In this document: positions 16,898 to 25,830 of the stretch, piece by piece
How positions within the stretch are numbered: the first letter of the stretch is position 1
Layout: each line of letters opens with the position of its first letter
NCBI RefSeq assembly: GCF_024330105.1
Contig: NZ_JANDHW010000006.1
Location: 1 to 64,000 of the forward strand
DNA from: Coprobacter tertius
GTDB lineage: Bacteria; Bacteroidota; Bacteroidia; Bacteroidales; Coprobacteraceae
Direction: 5' to 3'
Length of the DNA stretch: 64,000 nt
Position numbers and translations under genes: made by a program
The notes under the pieces: model-generated
Told to the model about the DNA's origin: nothing
Databases searched by the model: none
The model's input: only the letters and a program-made list of their open reading frames with translations

Positions 16898-17605
16898 TTA
16901 TAGATAATAAATCTGGCCCGGTTTCTCCCATTTGACGAATTGCGATCCATGTTTTTCAGCAATCAGCTGAAAAGCAGCTGCTGCATCATAATCATCCCAG
17001 AAATGCATCGGAATGAAAACACCTACTTTTATTGTATCCAAAAATTCCTCAGCACCAAGTGCATAATCTTTCCCCATTCTCGGATCGACCGGAAAAAAAG
17101 CGACATCAAAAGCCTGAACATCTTTAACAATATCTGCCAACTCCGCCTTAAATGCATTACGAGCTTCCTTTACCTCCTGAAGAGAAGATTCTTCATTCCA
17201 GTGCCAATCGTTAAGATCGCCTGCATGAAAAACAGACTGTTGACCGTTCCGAATCCAAAAAGAATCTCCCGAATCGGTAGAGCCAAAAGCCTTTATATCG
17301 ATTAAATCATCGGAATAAATATCTCCTTTTTTCAAAAATGTAATTCCATCGGAAACAATCCTGCGATGTTTTTTGATATCATGGGATAAAATATAATGAA
17401 TATCGGGCCGCAATTCTTTCCATTCGAATATCTCAGGATTGAAATGATCTGAGTGAAAATGAGTAGACAAAACATATACCGGTTTAAAGGCACTGCTCAA
17501 TAAGCCCGGCACGATACTGGCAGGATCTTTATAAAAATCGATGACAACCAGCACTGTTTCTGTTTCTATCGTAAAACCGCTATGATATATATATGTTATT
17601 TTCAT
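16898..17605 (-). CDS. Metallo-beta-lactamase fold hydrolase
   Basis: MBL-fold enzyme of about 235 residues. The dinuclear metal site is clear: THFHSDHFN (HxHxDH), FHAGDLNDWHW (Asp), and PMHFWDDYD (last His). The best start is Met at 17605, giving MKITYIYHSGFTIETE; a longer frame to 17668 is possible but it would run through a terminator hairpin (17626-17649) and overlap the preceding gene. The substrate is unknown; relatives include UlaG-like and other beta-lactamase superfamily II hydrolases. Follows the NADPH oxidoreductase gene on the same strand, with the terminator in between. Confidence 0.8.
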   Translation of the reverse strand: MKITYIYHSGFTIETETVLVVIDFYKDPASIVPGLLSSAFKPVYVLSTHFHSDHFNPEIFEWKELRPDIHYILSHDIKKHRRIVSDGITFLKKGDIYSDDLIDIKAFGSTDSGDSFWIRNGQQSVFHAGDLNDWHWNEESSLQEVKEARNAFKAELADIVKDVQAFDVAFFPVDPRMGKDYALGAEEFLDTIKVGVFIPMHFWDDYDAAAAFQLIAEKHGSQFVKWEKPGQIYYL

Positions 17606-17620
17606 TCCTTCATTACATTT

Positions 17621-17649
17621 TAAAATATCCCGACCGTTTGGCCGGGATA
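17621..17649 (-). terminator. Terminator after the NADP oxidoreductase gene
   Basis: A 10-bp stem (17626-17635 with 17640-17649, one G-U pair) around a 4-base loop, followed by TTTTA on the minus strand. It starts 12 bases after the oxidoreductase stop codon at 17661 and before the MBL start at 17605. Confidence 0.75.
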
Positions 17650-17660
17650 AAGATACGTTT

Positions 17661-18665
17661 TTATTCATTTACACGCACAAGCATTTTTCCGATATTACGC
17701 CCTTCGAAAAGATCTAAAAAAGCCCGGGGCAATTCTTCGAAACCATCTATAATCGTTTCGGTATAATGCATCTTTCCTTCTTTTAACCAGGTCATCAAAT
17801 GAGACAATCCTTCAAGATACCGACGCTGGTAATCTCCGACGATAAACTCTTTAAAATGTCCTCCTTTTTCCAGCACCATCGCCGTAAGCCCAGGTTTTTC
17901 CTTATCACCGGTTTCATTATAATAAGCAATACTACCGCTGAACGCTACCCTCCCATGATAATTAAGATGTGCAATTACAGCTTCGGATATCTCACCTCCA
18001 ACATTATCGAAATAACAATCGACTCCTTTCGGGCATAATTCCGAAATAGCACCCGATAGATCTTTTGTCGTTTTATAATTAATTACATCATCGAATCCAA
18101 ACTCTTTCCTCAAAATATCGACTTTTTCATCAGAGCCTGTAATACCTATTACCCGACAGTTCATTATACGGGCAATCTGTCCGGCAACTAATCCGACAGA
18201 TCCGGCAGCGGCAGAAACAAGAACCGCTTCACGAGGTTTAGGGCGACAAATTTCAACCATTCCGAAATAAGCCGTTAAACCCGGCATACCTAAAACACCA
18301 AGATAATAGCCATCGGGAAATTCATCGGTATATATTTTTCTTAAACGCTCTACCGAATCAATAGAATAGGTTGCCCAAGGTAACATTCCCACCACGCGGT
18401 CTCCTTTAATTAAAGCATCGCTTTTGCTTTCTACCACTGTAGCTACCATACCACCATCAATGGGTTTTCCTACTTCATACGGCCATATAAACGTATTCGA
18501 TTCATTCATACGCCCTCTCATATAAGCATCGACCGATATAAACTTTGCTTTCAGTAGAACCTCACCGTCTTTTATCTCTCTTAAATGTATATCCTCAAAT
18601 GCGAAATTATCTTTTACGGGCATTCCCTGCGGACGAGATCGCAATATTATCTGTTTAGCTTTCAT
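17661..18665 (-). CDS. NADP-dependent oxidoreductase, medium-chain (CurA/YncB-like)
   Basis: 334-residue zinc-free MDR protein of the leukotriene B4 dehydrogenase / curcumin reductase type, which reduces the C=C bond of enones with NADPH. SVDAYMRGRMNESN and EVGKPIDGG mark the N-terminal catalytic fold; SAAAGSVGLVAGQIARI is the nucleotide-binding AxxGxxG loop; DCYFDNVGGE and GRIV-like GRVAFSGSIAYYN follow. It has no zinc-binding cysteines. The physiological substrate is not known. Confidence 0.88.
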   Translation of the reverse strand: MKAKQIILRSRPQGMPVKDNFAFEDIHLREIKDGEVLLKAKFISVDAYMRGRMNESNTFIWPYEVGKPIDGGMVATVVESKSDALIKGDRVVGMLPWATYSIDSVERLRKIYTDEFPDGYYLGVLGMPGLTAYFGMVEICRPKPREAVLVSAAAGSVGLVAGQIARIMNCRVIGITGSDEKVDILRKEFGFDDVINYKTTKDLSGAISELCPKGVDCYFDNVGGEISEAVIAHLNYHGRVAFSGSIAYYNETGDKEKPGLTAMVLEKGGHFKEFIVGDYQRRYLEGLSHLMTWLKEGKMHYTETIIDGFEELPRAFLDLFEGRNIGKMLVRVNE

Positions 18666-18669
18666 AGAT

Positions 18670-18706
18670 AAAACCTTTTATTATTTCTTTATAAAACAAT
18701 AAAAGG
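18670..18706 (-). terminator. Terminator after the PAP2 gene
   Basis: CCTTTTATT (18674-18682) pairs with AATAAAAGG (18698-18706) over a 15-base AT-rich loop, followed by TTTTATC on the minus strand, between the PAP2 stop and the oxidoreductase start. Confidence 0.6.
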
Positions 18707-18745
18707 AGGCGAAACGTTCGTCTTTTATCTTAATTTGACAACTAA

Positions 18746-19441
18746 TTACTTAATCGCAAAATTTATAAGAGGTGACGCAATTAAAATGAAAATAAATATA
18801 AAGTAGATCATACCCATTACATAAATAGAATCATTAGATCTTTCATATACAGGTCGTGCAGAGGGAAAAATACCTTTGACAAAAAATATCCGGTGTAACG
18901 GTAAATATAGACAATAATATACGAAAAGCGCCATTACAGTGCCGATGATAAGGCCGCCAAGGATGTCTCCAGGATAATGTACGCCTACATACATACGTGA
19001 ATAGCACGAAATCGCAGCCCACAAAAAAGCAGTAAACGTATACCATTTTCTACGAAACAACAACGAGGTAAATAAAGCTAAAGCGATTCCATTAGCCGCA
19101 TGGCTCGAAGCAAATCCGTAACGTCCTCCCGTATAACCATTCACAATCGTTACATAAGGCGAAAAATCAGGATCCCAAGCCGGTCTCAAACGTTCGAACA
19201 ACGGCTTAAATACGGCCGAAGCAGTTTGGTCGCTCAGTGTTACCGCCAACCCGATCATCACAGCGGCAAATAAGCCTTCTTTCCAATTCTTTTTAAAAAG
19301 AACATATGCCAACATCAATACCAATGGTATCCATATGATACGACCGGTATAAACCCACATTACCTGATCCCAATAAAGACTATGATGACGGTTAAAGAAC
19401 AAAAAAACAGAGCGATCGAGAGAAATCAGGTTTTCAAACAT
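18746..19441 (-). CDS. PAP2 family phosphatase
   Basis: Membrane phosphatase of the type-2 phosphatidic acid phosphatase group, acting on lipid phosphates or undecaprenyl pyrophosphate. The three catalytic motifs are visible: KPLFERLRP (Kx6RP), SSHAANG (PSGH-like), and SRMYVGVHYPGDILGG (SRx5HxxxD). About six transmembrane segments. The start MFENLISLDRS at 19441 is preferred over an upstream ATG at 19465, which sits only seven bases after the T-run of a terminator-like repeat. Role could be lipid A 1-phosphatase, undecaprenyl recycling or lipid turnover; the sequence alone does not say. Confidence 0.85.
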   Translation of the reverse strand: MFENLISLDRSVFLFFNRHHSLYWDQVMWVYTGRIIWIPLVLMLAYVLFKKNWKEGLFAAVMIGLAVTLSDQTASAVFKPLFERLRPAWDPDFSPYVTIVNGYTGGRYGFASSHAANGIALALFTSLLFRRKWYTFTAFLWAAISCYSRMYVGVHYPGDILGGLIIGTVMALFVYYCLYLPLHRIFFVKGIFPSARPVYERSNDSIYVMGMIYFIFIFILIASPLINFAIK

Positions 19442-19471
19442 GCCTAAATATTTAATGATTTGCATTTCTGC

Positions 19472-19565
19472 AAAAAAAATTTCACGGAATAACGGCTGTA
19501 AATATAAAGATTTTTATCATAAATATATATATCTTCGTATCTACAATTCCTTTATTCCGTGAAAT
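19472..19565 (-). terminator. Long-loop terminator at the end of the bat operon
   Basis: On the minus strand ATTTCACGGAATAA-type arm (19552-19565) pairs over 14 bp with 19479-19492, followed at once by eight T. The loop is 59 bases and AT-rich, with an inner AAGAT/ATCTT pairing. It begins 13 bases after the batE stop. It may be a plain terminator or the 3' end of a small RNA. Confidence 0.55.
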
Positions 19566-19577
19566 CAAAATTTTCGC

Positions 19578-20333
19578 TTATATTATTTCCAGTTTATCCG
19601 AAGGCATCCATCCTCGATTTCCATCTTCCAGTAAAATCTCAGACCAACCTGCAACTTTACTAAGTACCGAAACCTTAGTTCCTTCATGAAGGACAAATAG
19701 GTTGGTCCCGCTTTCTGCCGGAGAACTTTTAACAGTTATAGTAGGTGCAAAAACAATTGCTTTATTCCTATCGATCATTTTATCTTTTTGTTCGAAAGCA
19801 AAACAATTAGAAACTGCCGATACGAATAATAAAAATAATCCCAGAAAAAATCCGAGTTTTTTAATCACGACACGACGGGTAAAGAAATAAAGATAAGCTC
19901 CAGCAATAAAAAGAATAAAACTTATAATACCGATTACGGCCCAGCTATTGGAAGACAATCCATCACGCACGGTTTCTATCCATATCGTAAGAAAAAATTT
20001 CCCCACAGGCTCGATCTTATCGGTAATCTTTGTTTTTGCCAATTCAAGATTGAAACGAGTGTCAGCATCACCGGGAGAAAGTAATAATGATCTCTCATAA
20101 TTAAGTATCGCCCGGGGATATTCTTTATTTTTATAATATGCATTTCCGAGATTATAGTACAAATCGGGTGAACTACCTTTCTCTTTCAATACTTTTTCGT
20201 ATAACATTATCGCTTTCTGATACTCCTGCTTGCTATAAGCATCATTGGCTTCCTGCAAAATATCTTGTGAAAATACAGCCTGGAAGCTCGATAAACACAA
20301 AATTAGATATATATATATTACTTTTATCTTCAT
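19578..20333 (-). CDS. batE: BatE: TPR and SH3 domain protein
   Basis: Last gene of the Bacteroides aerotolerance operon, 251 residues. Signal peptide at the start, then tetratricopeptide repeats (NDAYSKQEYQKAIMLYEKVL, DLYYNLGNAYYKNKEYPRAI), then two close transmembrane segments (about residues 135-180), and a C-terminal bacterial SH3-like domain (TNLFVLHEGTKVSVLSKVAG, NRGWMPSDKLE). The TPR part should face the periplasm and bind partner proteins or peptidoglycan. The 4-base gap after batD supports co-transcription. Function of the Bat complex is not settled; mutants in Bacteroides fragilis were first reported as oxygen sensitive. Confidence 0.88.
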   Translation of the reverse strand: MKIKVIYIYLILCLSSFQAVFSQDILQEANDAYSKQEYQKAIMLYEKVLKEKGSSPDLYYNLGNAYYKNKEYPRAILNYERSLLLSPGDADTRFNLELAKTKITDKIEPVGKFFLTIWIETVRDGLSSNSWAVIGIISFILFIAGAYLYFFTRRVVIKKLGFFLGLFLLFVSAVSNCFAFEQKDKMIDRNKAIVFAPTITVKSSPAESGTNLFVLHEGTKVSVLSKVAGWSEILLEDGNRGWMPSDKLEII

Positions 20334-20337
20334 AGCT

Positions 20338-22131
20338 TTATCTCTTTTTTACGGTATTTTCCATTTTACCTATCGCATCGATCGTTTCTTCATATAGTTT
20401 ATCCATAGCCTCATCCGACTGAGAAGGTGCATAACGGGCAAATTCACATGTATCGAGAATATTCATGAAACGATCCGTTAACTCGTCCCCTGCTCCGTAT
20501 TTATTCAGTTCTGAAGCCACGTTTTCTCTGGTAAGTTCCGATAAAGGCAAACTCAGTTTATCGCTAAGATATCCCCATACTGCCTTCAAGACTTCTTCAT
20601 AGAACATTCCCGTATTGTGTTCTTTTAAATATTTACCGGCTTGCTTAAGTCGTCTCGAAGCCACCTTATTTGCTTTTTTGGTCTTCATCAACGCAATATT
20701 GGCATTTTCACGGGCTTGTTTCCTGTTCACTATAATAAATATAATAAACAATAATGCCGGTACAATATACCATAACCAATATCCAATACCACCATAAAAC
20801 GCAGACTGATCTTTTTTCAGATTCTGTTTACCGAGTTTTATAAAATGTATATCTTGGTTGAGTAGCTTCAGGGCCTCCTTATCGGTATAATCCGAAATAG
20901 CGGCATTTCCGCCACCGGTACCTTTTTCGACTTTCAAATGGTAAACCGGAGTAGACGTTGTTTTATATGATTTACTTTCAGGATCGAAATAAGAAAACTC
21001 GACCGGTGCGATTGTAAAATCCCCGGCATGCCGTGCTATAGCCGTATATTCTATTGTTTTCGTACCCTCCAATCCACTAATTTGTACATCTATTTTAGGA
21101 TCATAAACTTCAAAATCTTCCGGGAATTTAACTTCAGGAGTCTTCGTAAATTTTACATTTCCTTTTCCTTTCAAAACCAATTTTATTGTGACAGCGTCAT
21201 TCGTTTTCAATTTTTCCCGGTTAATTGTCGAAGTAAGAGAAAATTCTCCTACAGCCCCCATATAAGTAGCAGGCTTTCCAGCCGGTAATGGCATTACATT
21301 AATAGTTGCGGCTTGTGTAGACACCGTTTTTGTCACATCGGAGTAAATAACTGTAGGACCAAAAATTCCTTGTACTTTTCTGGGAACCGGTATAATAAGG
21401 TCGTATTTTCCTGAAGTAATCTTTAAGTTTCCAGCATGTTGTGGAAATAACAGGTATTTTCTAACTACAGCCACCTGATAATTTTTACCCTGATAGTTTT
21501 CCAGGTCTACCGAAATATTTTTTAAATCTATCTCTTGTACTGCAAATCCCTCGAAAGTAGGATCCTGATAGTTGCCGGATCCTGAAATCTGAGTGCGTGA
21601 ATACAGTTTTATCGATGCAACGATTGCCTGTTGTTCGTAAACATGAGTATTTGATAAAATAAGACGCGCAAAAACTTCCGGATCCGAAGATGATGTCGCA
21701 GCTACGTCGGGATTATTGCCGGTATTTCCTGCTTGCTTATCGGGAGGTAATATCTGTAAAGAAACCGGAGATGTCGAATATTGCTTTCCATTAATTTTTA
21801 TCGTAGCTGCGCCTATACGAAACGTACCTTCCTGAATCGCCCTTAATGTATAAGTGTAAGATTCTTCGGTTTGAGATGTCGTTCGTCCATTCACAGACAC
21901 AATCTGACTGCCCTGAGTCACTCCAGGCCCGTACAATAGCTTACAACCCTGAAAATCAGGCACTCTAAGATCCTGTCCCGAACCGTTTATCACGGTATAA
22001 GTTACTTGAAAAGACTGTCCTTTAATAACCTGTTTCGGGATAGAAGCTTCGAACTTCGTTTCGTCGGCCCATACTCCCGAAACAAAGAACAATAAAATCG
22101 AAAATATGAAAAACAGCTTTTTCACCATCAT
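20338..22131 (-). CDS. batD: BatD: oxygen-tolerance membrane protein
   Basis: 597-residue protein with a signal peptide (LFFVSGVWADE), several beta-sandwich repeats (such as VTYTVINGSGQDLRVPDFQG), one transmembrane helix near residue 450 (YWLWYIVPALLFIIFIIVN), and a cytoplasmic helical tail (FYEEVLKAVWGYLSDKLSLP). This matches BatD, which anchors in the inner membrane with its large N-terminal part in the periplasm. Sits between a shorter BatD-like gene and batE in one operon. The exact partner is unknown. Confidence 0.9.
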   Translation of the reverse strand: MMVKKLFFIFSILLFFVSGVWADETKFEASIPKQVIKGQSFQVTYTVINGSGQDLRVPDFQGCKLLYGPGVTQGSQIVSVNGRTTSQTEESYTYTLRAIQEGTFRIGAATIKINGKQYSTSPVSLQILPPDKQAGNTGNNPDVAATSSSDPEVFARLILSNTHVYEQQAIVASIKLYSRTQISGSGNYQDPTFEGFAVQEIDLKNISVDLENYQGKNYQVAVVRKYLLFPQHAGNLKITSGKYDLIIPVPRKVQGIFGPTVIYSDVTKTVSTQAATINVMPLPAGKPATYMGAVGEFSLTSTINREKLKTNDAVTIKLVLKGKGNVKFTKTPEVKFPEDFEVYDPKIDVQISGLEGTKTIEYTAIARHAGDFTIAPVEFSYFDPESKSYKTTSTPVYHLKVEKGTGGGNAAISDYTDKEALKLLNQDIHFIKLGKQNLKKDQSAFYGGIGYWLWYIVPALLFIIFIIVNRKQARENANIALMKTKKANKVASRRLKQAGKYLKEHNTGMFYEEVLKAVWGYLSDKLSLPLSELTRENVASELNKYGAGDELTDRFMNILDTCEFARYAPSQSDEAMDKLYEETIDAIGKMENTVKKR

Positions 22132-22152
22132 TATATATTTTATTTTATCATC

Positions 22153-22893
22153 TTACACTTCATAAAAGGGCATTCTCTTTCGAATTTTTTGCATGTCAGG
22201 CTCCACATTTATTTCTGTCCCTTTTACTTTATATTTCTTATTTCCTGTTTTCAAACTGGTTGCCGATATTTTTATACGACCTTTATCCCCAGCTTTCAGA
22301 ACATAAACATAACTCCATACTTCCTCAACTTTTTGGACGCCATTTTTATCTTTTACTAACTGACGCGTATGATAAGGTTGATATTTAGATATGATTTCGG
22401 CATTTTTTATTTCAGGCAGTTCAATATCCGCTTCATATCCATTATACTGAACATACACAATCTTGAATACCTCACCGGGTTCTACATTATCGGGTACCGT
22501 AAGGGCAACTTTAACCGAGGGATTATCTTTTCTATTTGTCTTTATTTTTACTTTTTTCGAGGCACTTTTCCAAACTTTACCATCGGCATAAACCGTAGCC
22601 GACGGTATCTTTATCGTACCTTCGTTTCCTGCCTGTAATATAATTGTATATATACTGGAAAATATTCCCGATTTCACTACATAATCGGAATAATTATATA
22701 CGACCTCGGCATTTTTTATACCCGATAATTTAAAATCATACCCACGGGCATTAGACAAAATATAATTTACCCGAAACCGGCTCCCGGGAAGAACTCTGGC
22801 TGGTACCTCCACCTCGAACCCAATATCAGATCCTCCTGCAAAAACCGGCATCAATCCGGTTATTAATAATACTAATATAAGAAACCGTTTCAT
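22153..22893 (-). CDS. BatD-like periplasmic protein (short paralogue)
   Basis: 246 residues with a signal peptide (ending around TGLMPVFAGG) and two copies of the BatD-type beta-sandwich repeat: PARVLPGSRFRVNYILSNAR then PDNVEPGEVFKIVYVQYNGY, each followed by a pattern LSGIKNAEVV or LPEIKNAEII. It lacks the transmembrane helix and helical tail of BatD, so it should be a soluble periplasmic or secreted protein. Lies between batC and batD with gaps of 11 and 21 bases. I infer a duplication of the BatD N-terminus. Confidence 0.75.
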   Translation of the reverse strand: MKRFLILVLLITGLMPVFAGGSDIGFEVEVPARVLPGSRFRVNYILSNARGYDFKLSGIKNAEVVYNYSDYVVKSGIFSSIYTIILQAGNEGTIKIPSATVYADGKVWKSASKKVKIKTNRKDNPSVKVALTVPDNVEPGEVFKIVYVQYNGYEADIELPEIKNAEIISKYQPYHTRQLVKDKNGVQKVEEVWSYVYVLKAGDKGRIKISATSLKTGNKKYKVKGTEINVEPDMQKIRKRMPFYEV

Positions 22894-22904
22894 TATAAAT
22901 TATT

Positions 22905-23669
22905 TTACCATTCTTTATCGGTTTTCTTTTTCTTTTGTTGCTGCATCAATGCTTTTTTCACCTTTTCTTGAGTATTACGCTCATCCTGTTGTATAGCATC
23001 TAGTATTTGCTGCGCATTCTCTTTCGACATTTGGGAAGACGACTGTTGCTGCTGTTGATCTTTCTTATCTTCTTGGTCTTTATTATTTTTGTTATCTTGA
23101 GGATTTTGCTTTCCCTGATCGTTTTTCTTATCTTTTTCCTGCTGATCTTTATTATTTTTATCTTTATCCTTATCTTGCTGTTTGTCCTTATCTTGCTGTT
23201 GCTGCTGTTGCTTCAACAATAATTGAGCCATTCTTAAATTATAACGCGTCTCATTATCGGAAGGATTCAATCTTAAAGAATTTTTATAAGCCTCGATACT
23301 CTCGGCATATTGCTTGTTATGCATAAATATATTTCCGATATTATGCCATGTTTCAGCAAGTTTCCGAGAATCTTTCTCATTAACGACCACTTTTTTATAC
23401 TCCTCGAGTGCCGCATCGAATTTTTCCTGTTTATATAAAGCATTTCCCAAATTATATGTTCCCATCCATGAATCGGGATTAGCATCGAGCGATTTTCTAT
23501 AATCGATTTCTGCTTCGGTATATTTTTTATCTTTATATAAATTGTTTCCGCTTCTTATACTATTCCGTTCTAATTTCGGATTTGCCTTTTTATCCACCGG
23601 TGCAGCATTTTCCTGAGCAAAAGTCACCGATGAGACGCATGCCAGTAATATAATTATTTTATCTTTCAT
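22905..23669 (-). CDS. batC: BatC: TPR protein with low-complexity tail
   Basis: Start taken at Met 23669 (MKDKIIILLACVSSVTFAQE, a normal signal peptide); an upstream ATG at 23687 would add six residues. Two or more tetratricopeptide repeats (SIRSGNNLYKDKKYTEAEID, MGTYNLGNALYKQEKFDAALEEY, NIGNIFMHNKQYAESIEAY) are followed by a long Gln/Lys/Asp/Asn-rich segment of about 80 residues and a basic end. The hydrophilic tail is a hallmark of BatC and makes the opposite strand appear to encode a false hydrophobic frame. Likely periplasmic, partnering with BatA/B. Gap of 70 bases to batB. Confidence 0.88.
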   Translation of the reverse strand: MKDKIIILLACVSSVTFAQENAAPVDKKANPKLERNSIRSGNNLYKDKKYTEAEIDYRKSLDANPDSWMGTYNLGNALYKQEKFDAALEEYKKVVVNEKDSRKLAETWHNIGNIFMHNKQYAESIEAYKNSLRLNPSDNETRYNLRMAQLLLKQQQQQQDKDKQQDKDKDKNNKDQQEKDKKNDQGKQNPQDNKNNKDQEDKKDQQQQQSSSQMSKENAQQILDAIQQDERNTQEKVKKALMQQQKKKKTDKEW

Positions 23670-23739
23670 TTTCAGGTTACCAATCATAACTCTTAAACAT
23701 AATTCAAAACGTTATTATTTTTACATAATAAAACATTCT

Positions 23740-24771
23740 TCAAGAGAAAAAATTAATTTTCTTCATCAATTTATTCTTTCGATCGAGAATAAATACATCG
23801 GCTAACAATAATAAAAGTGCGATCCAGGCAAGTCCCTGAAATTGTTCGTCATATTCCGAATACACTTTACTTTCGATATCCGATTTCTTCATTTTCTTTA
23901 CTTCCGACATCAAAGCTCTCAAGGCACTACCTGTATTATCGGCTCCAATGTATATTCCTCCTCCGGCCTGTGCTATTTCACGGCCCAAAGTCTCATTTAA
24001 TTTTGTAATCACGACATTACCCTGATCGTCTTTTCGTAGTGTATTACTATTTTTACCCATCGGTATAGGAGCACCCTGCGTAGAACCGATTCCGATAACG
24101 TCGACCATAATACCTTTCTTGGCTGCCTCCTTGGCTGCTTGCACCGCATCGTCTTCATGATTTTCGGCATCGGTAATTACAATAATCGCTTTATCCGCAC
24201 TCTTATCTGTTGTAAATGAGCTCATTGCCACATCTATTGCTTTTCCTATAGCCGTCCCCTGAGTGGGAACCATCTCAGGGCTTATACTCGAAAGAAACAT
24301 TTTCGCCGATACGAAATCGGAGGTAATAGGAAGCTGTGTATAAGCATCTCCGGCAAATACGATCAACCCGACTTTATCGTTATCCAACCCATCTACCAAC
24401 TTCGAAAGCATTTGTTTTGCTTTTTCGAGTCGGCTCGGCTGTATATCACGGGCCAACATCGAATTAGATACATCGAGCGCCACAACTATCTCAACACCCT
24501 GTTTCTTTACAGTTTCCACTTTTGCTCCCATCTGAGGCCGTGCAAGGATAAAAATCAATACAATAAACGCCAGTTGTTGAAGAAAAAATTTTGCTCCCGG
24601 TTTATATTTCGATACATCGGGGGATAAATCGTCCAAAATCGAAGGATTTCCGTATTTTTTAAGATTTTTCTTATTACGGTACACGCTATAAATATACACC
24701 GCCCATAAAAGAGGTACGATGAACAACAGATATAAATATTCGGGTTGTGCAAATCGAAACATAATCAACAA
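23740..24771 (-). CDS. batB: BatB: VWA domain membrane protein
   Basis: 343 residues with an N-terminal membrane segment (LYLLFIVPLLWAVYIYSVY), a second one (FLQQLAFIVLIFILARPQ), a von Willebrand factor A domain whose metal site DVSNSM begins near residue 95 with later T and D ligands, and a C-terminal membrane helix (LAWIALLLLLADVFIL). The MIDAS residues DxSxS look complete. Starts three bases after batA ends. VWA domains of the Bat system are thought to work with the MoxR ATPase in protein maturation at the membrane. Confidence 0.92.
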   Translation of the reverse strand: MLIMFRFAQPEYLYLLFIVPLLWAVYIYSVYRNKKNLKKYGNPSILDDLSPDVSKYKPGAKFFLQQLAFIVLIFILARPQMGAKVETVKKQGVEIVVALDVSNSMLARDIQPSRLEKAKQMLSKLVDGLDNDKVGLIVFAGDAYTQLPITSDFVSAKMFLSSISPEMVPTQGTAIGKAIDVAMSSFTTDKSADKAIIVITDAENHEDDAVQAAKEAAKKGIMVDVIGIGSTQGAPIPMGKNSNTLRKDDQGNVVITKLNETLGREIAQAGGGIYIGADNTGSALRALMSEVKKMKKSDIESKVYSEYDEQFQGLAWIALLLLLADVFILDRKNKLMKKINFFS

Positions 24772-24774
24772 TTT

Positions 24775-25758
24775 TTATGGGATATTCCTCAAAACCGTAT
24801 TTCGCAAAAGGATTTCAGCACCCAATAATATGAATGCCAATAAAGCCCAAGGCATATAATTTTCTTCTCTGCGACTATACTCTTTTACTGAAAGTTTGGT
24901 CTTTTCCAATTTATCTATTTCCTGAAAAATATCTTTCAGCACGCTCTTATTCGTTGCTCTAAAATATTTTCCGTCTGTTTCGGCAGCAATCTGCCTCAAT
25001 GTCGTTTCATCTATTTTCACTTCAGCTTTTTCGTACATCACTCCATAAGGTGTCTGCACCGGATATTCTGCCATGCCCTGCGTTCCTACCCCGATAGTAT
25101 ATACTCTAATACCGAATTGTTTTGCTATTTCCGCTGCTGTTAAAGGAGAGATATCTCCCGCGTTATTCGTTCCATCGGTCAACAATATAATCGTTTTCGA
25201 TTTTGCGGGTCCGTCTTTTATACGGTTAATAGCCGTAGCCAAGCCGTCTCCGATTGCAGTCATATCCTCGATCATTCCGGGATTTACTTCCCTCAGTAGA
25301 TTAAGTAAAGCTGCATGATCGGTAGTCATAGGACACATAGTAAAACTTTCTCCGGCAAATATCACCAACCCGATATTATCATTGGGACGTCCCGTAATAA
25401 ACTGTGCAGCCACATCTTTAGCAGCCTGTATACGGTCGGGCTTGAAATCCCGGGCTAACATACTGGTAGAAATATCGAGTGTAACAACGATATCGACACC
25501 TTCTCTTGTCTGATTTTCCCAACTGTCGGTCGATTGCGGACGCGCAAGTACAATAATAATACTGGCAATAACCACCATACGCAGAAAAAAAAGAAAGTGA
25601 CGCAAATAAAATTTCCAAGAACGCGGCAATTTGTCAAACGGCTGCGTAGTAGAAACCTGCAATGCTGCCTGAGCCTTCTTTTGCTTAAAAATATACCATG
25701 CGATTGCCGGTATAAGCAAAAGTAACAAAAACAGATATAGAGGATTAGCAAATACCAT
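24775..25758 (-). CDS. batA: BatA: VWA domain membrane protein
   Basis: 327 residues. Two membrane helices at the start (LYLFLLLLLIPAIAWYIF; FLFFLRMVVIASIIIVLARP), then a VWA domain with a full MIDAS (DISTSM, TDHAAL, TDGTNN) and a C-terminal helix (PWALLAFILLGAEILLR). Paired with batB. It stands after a 72-base gap from the preceding gene, in the same direction. The role is as part of the envelope Bat complex; the gene product is of normal length. Confidence 0.92.
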   Translation of the reverse strand: MVFANPLYLFLLLLLIPAIAWYIFKQKKAQAALQVSTTQPFDKLPRSWKFYLRHFLFFLRMVVIASIIIVLARPQSTDSWENQTREGVDIVVTLDISTSMLARDFKPDRIQAAKDVAAQFITGRPNDNIGLVIFAGESFTMCPMTTDHAALLNLLREVNPGMIEDMTAIGDGLATAINRIKDGPAKSKTIILLTDGTNNAGDISPLTAAEIAKQFGIRVYTIGVGTQGMAEYPVQTPYGVMYEKAEVKIDETTLRQIAAETDGKYFRATNKSVLKDIFQEIDKLEKTKLSVKEYSRREENYMPWALLAFILLGAEILLRNTVLRNIP

Positions 25759-25830
25759 CTTTTTATATTTTTTCTTTGTAAGAACAAACAGTCCGCCCGA
25801 TCGCAGACTATTACGTATCTTTTTAAATTT

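Noticed and set aside
23007-23222. Hydrophobic 71-codon plus-strand frame opposite batC
   Set aside because: It is the complement of the Gln/Lys/Asp repeats of batC; complementary bases give Leu/Ile/Phe by chance. No start context or homology.
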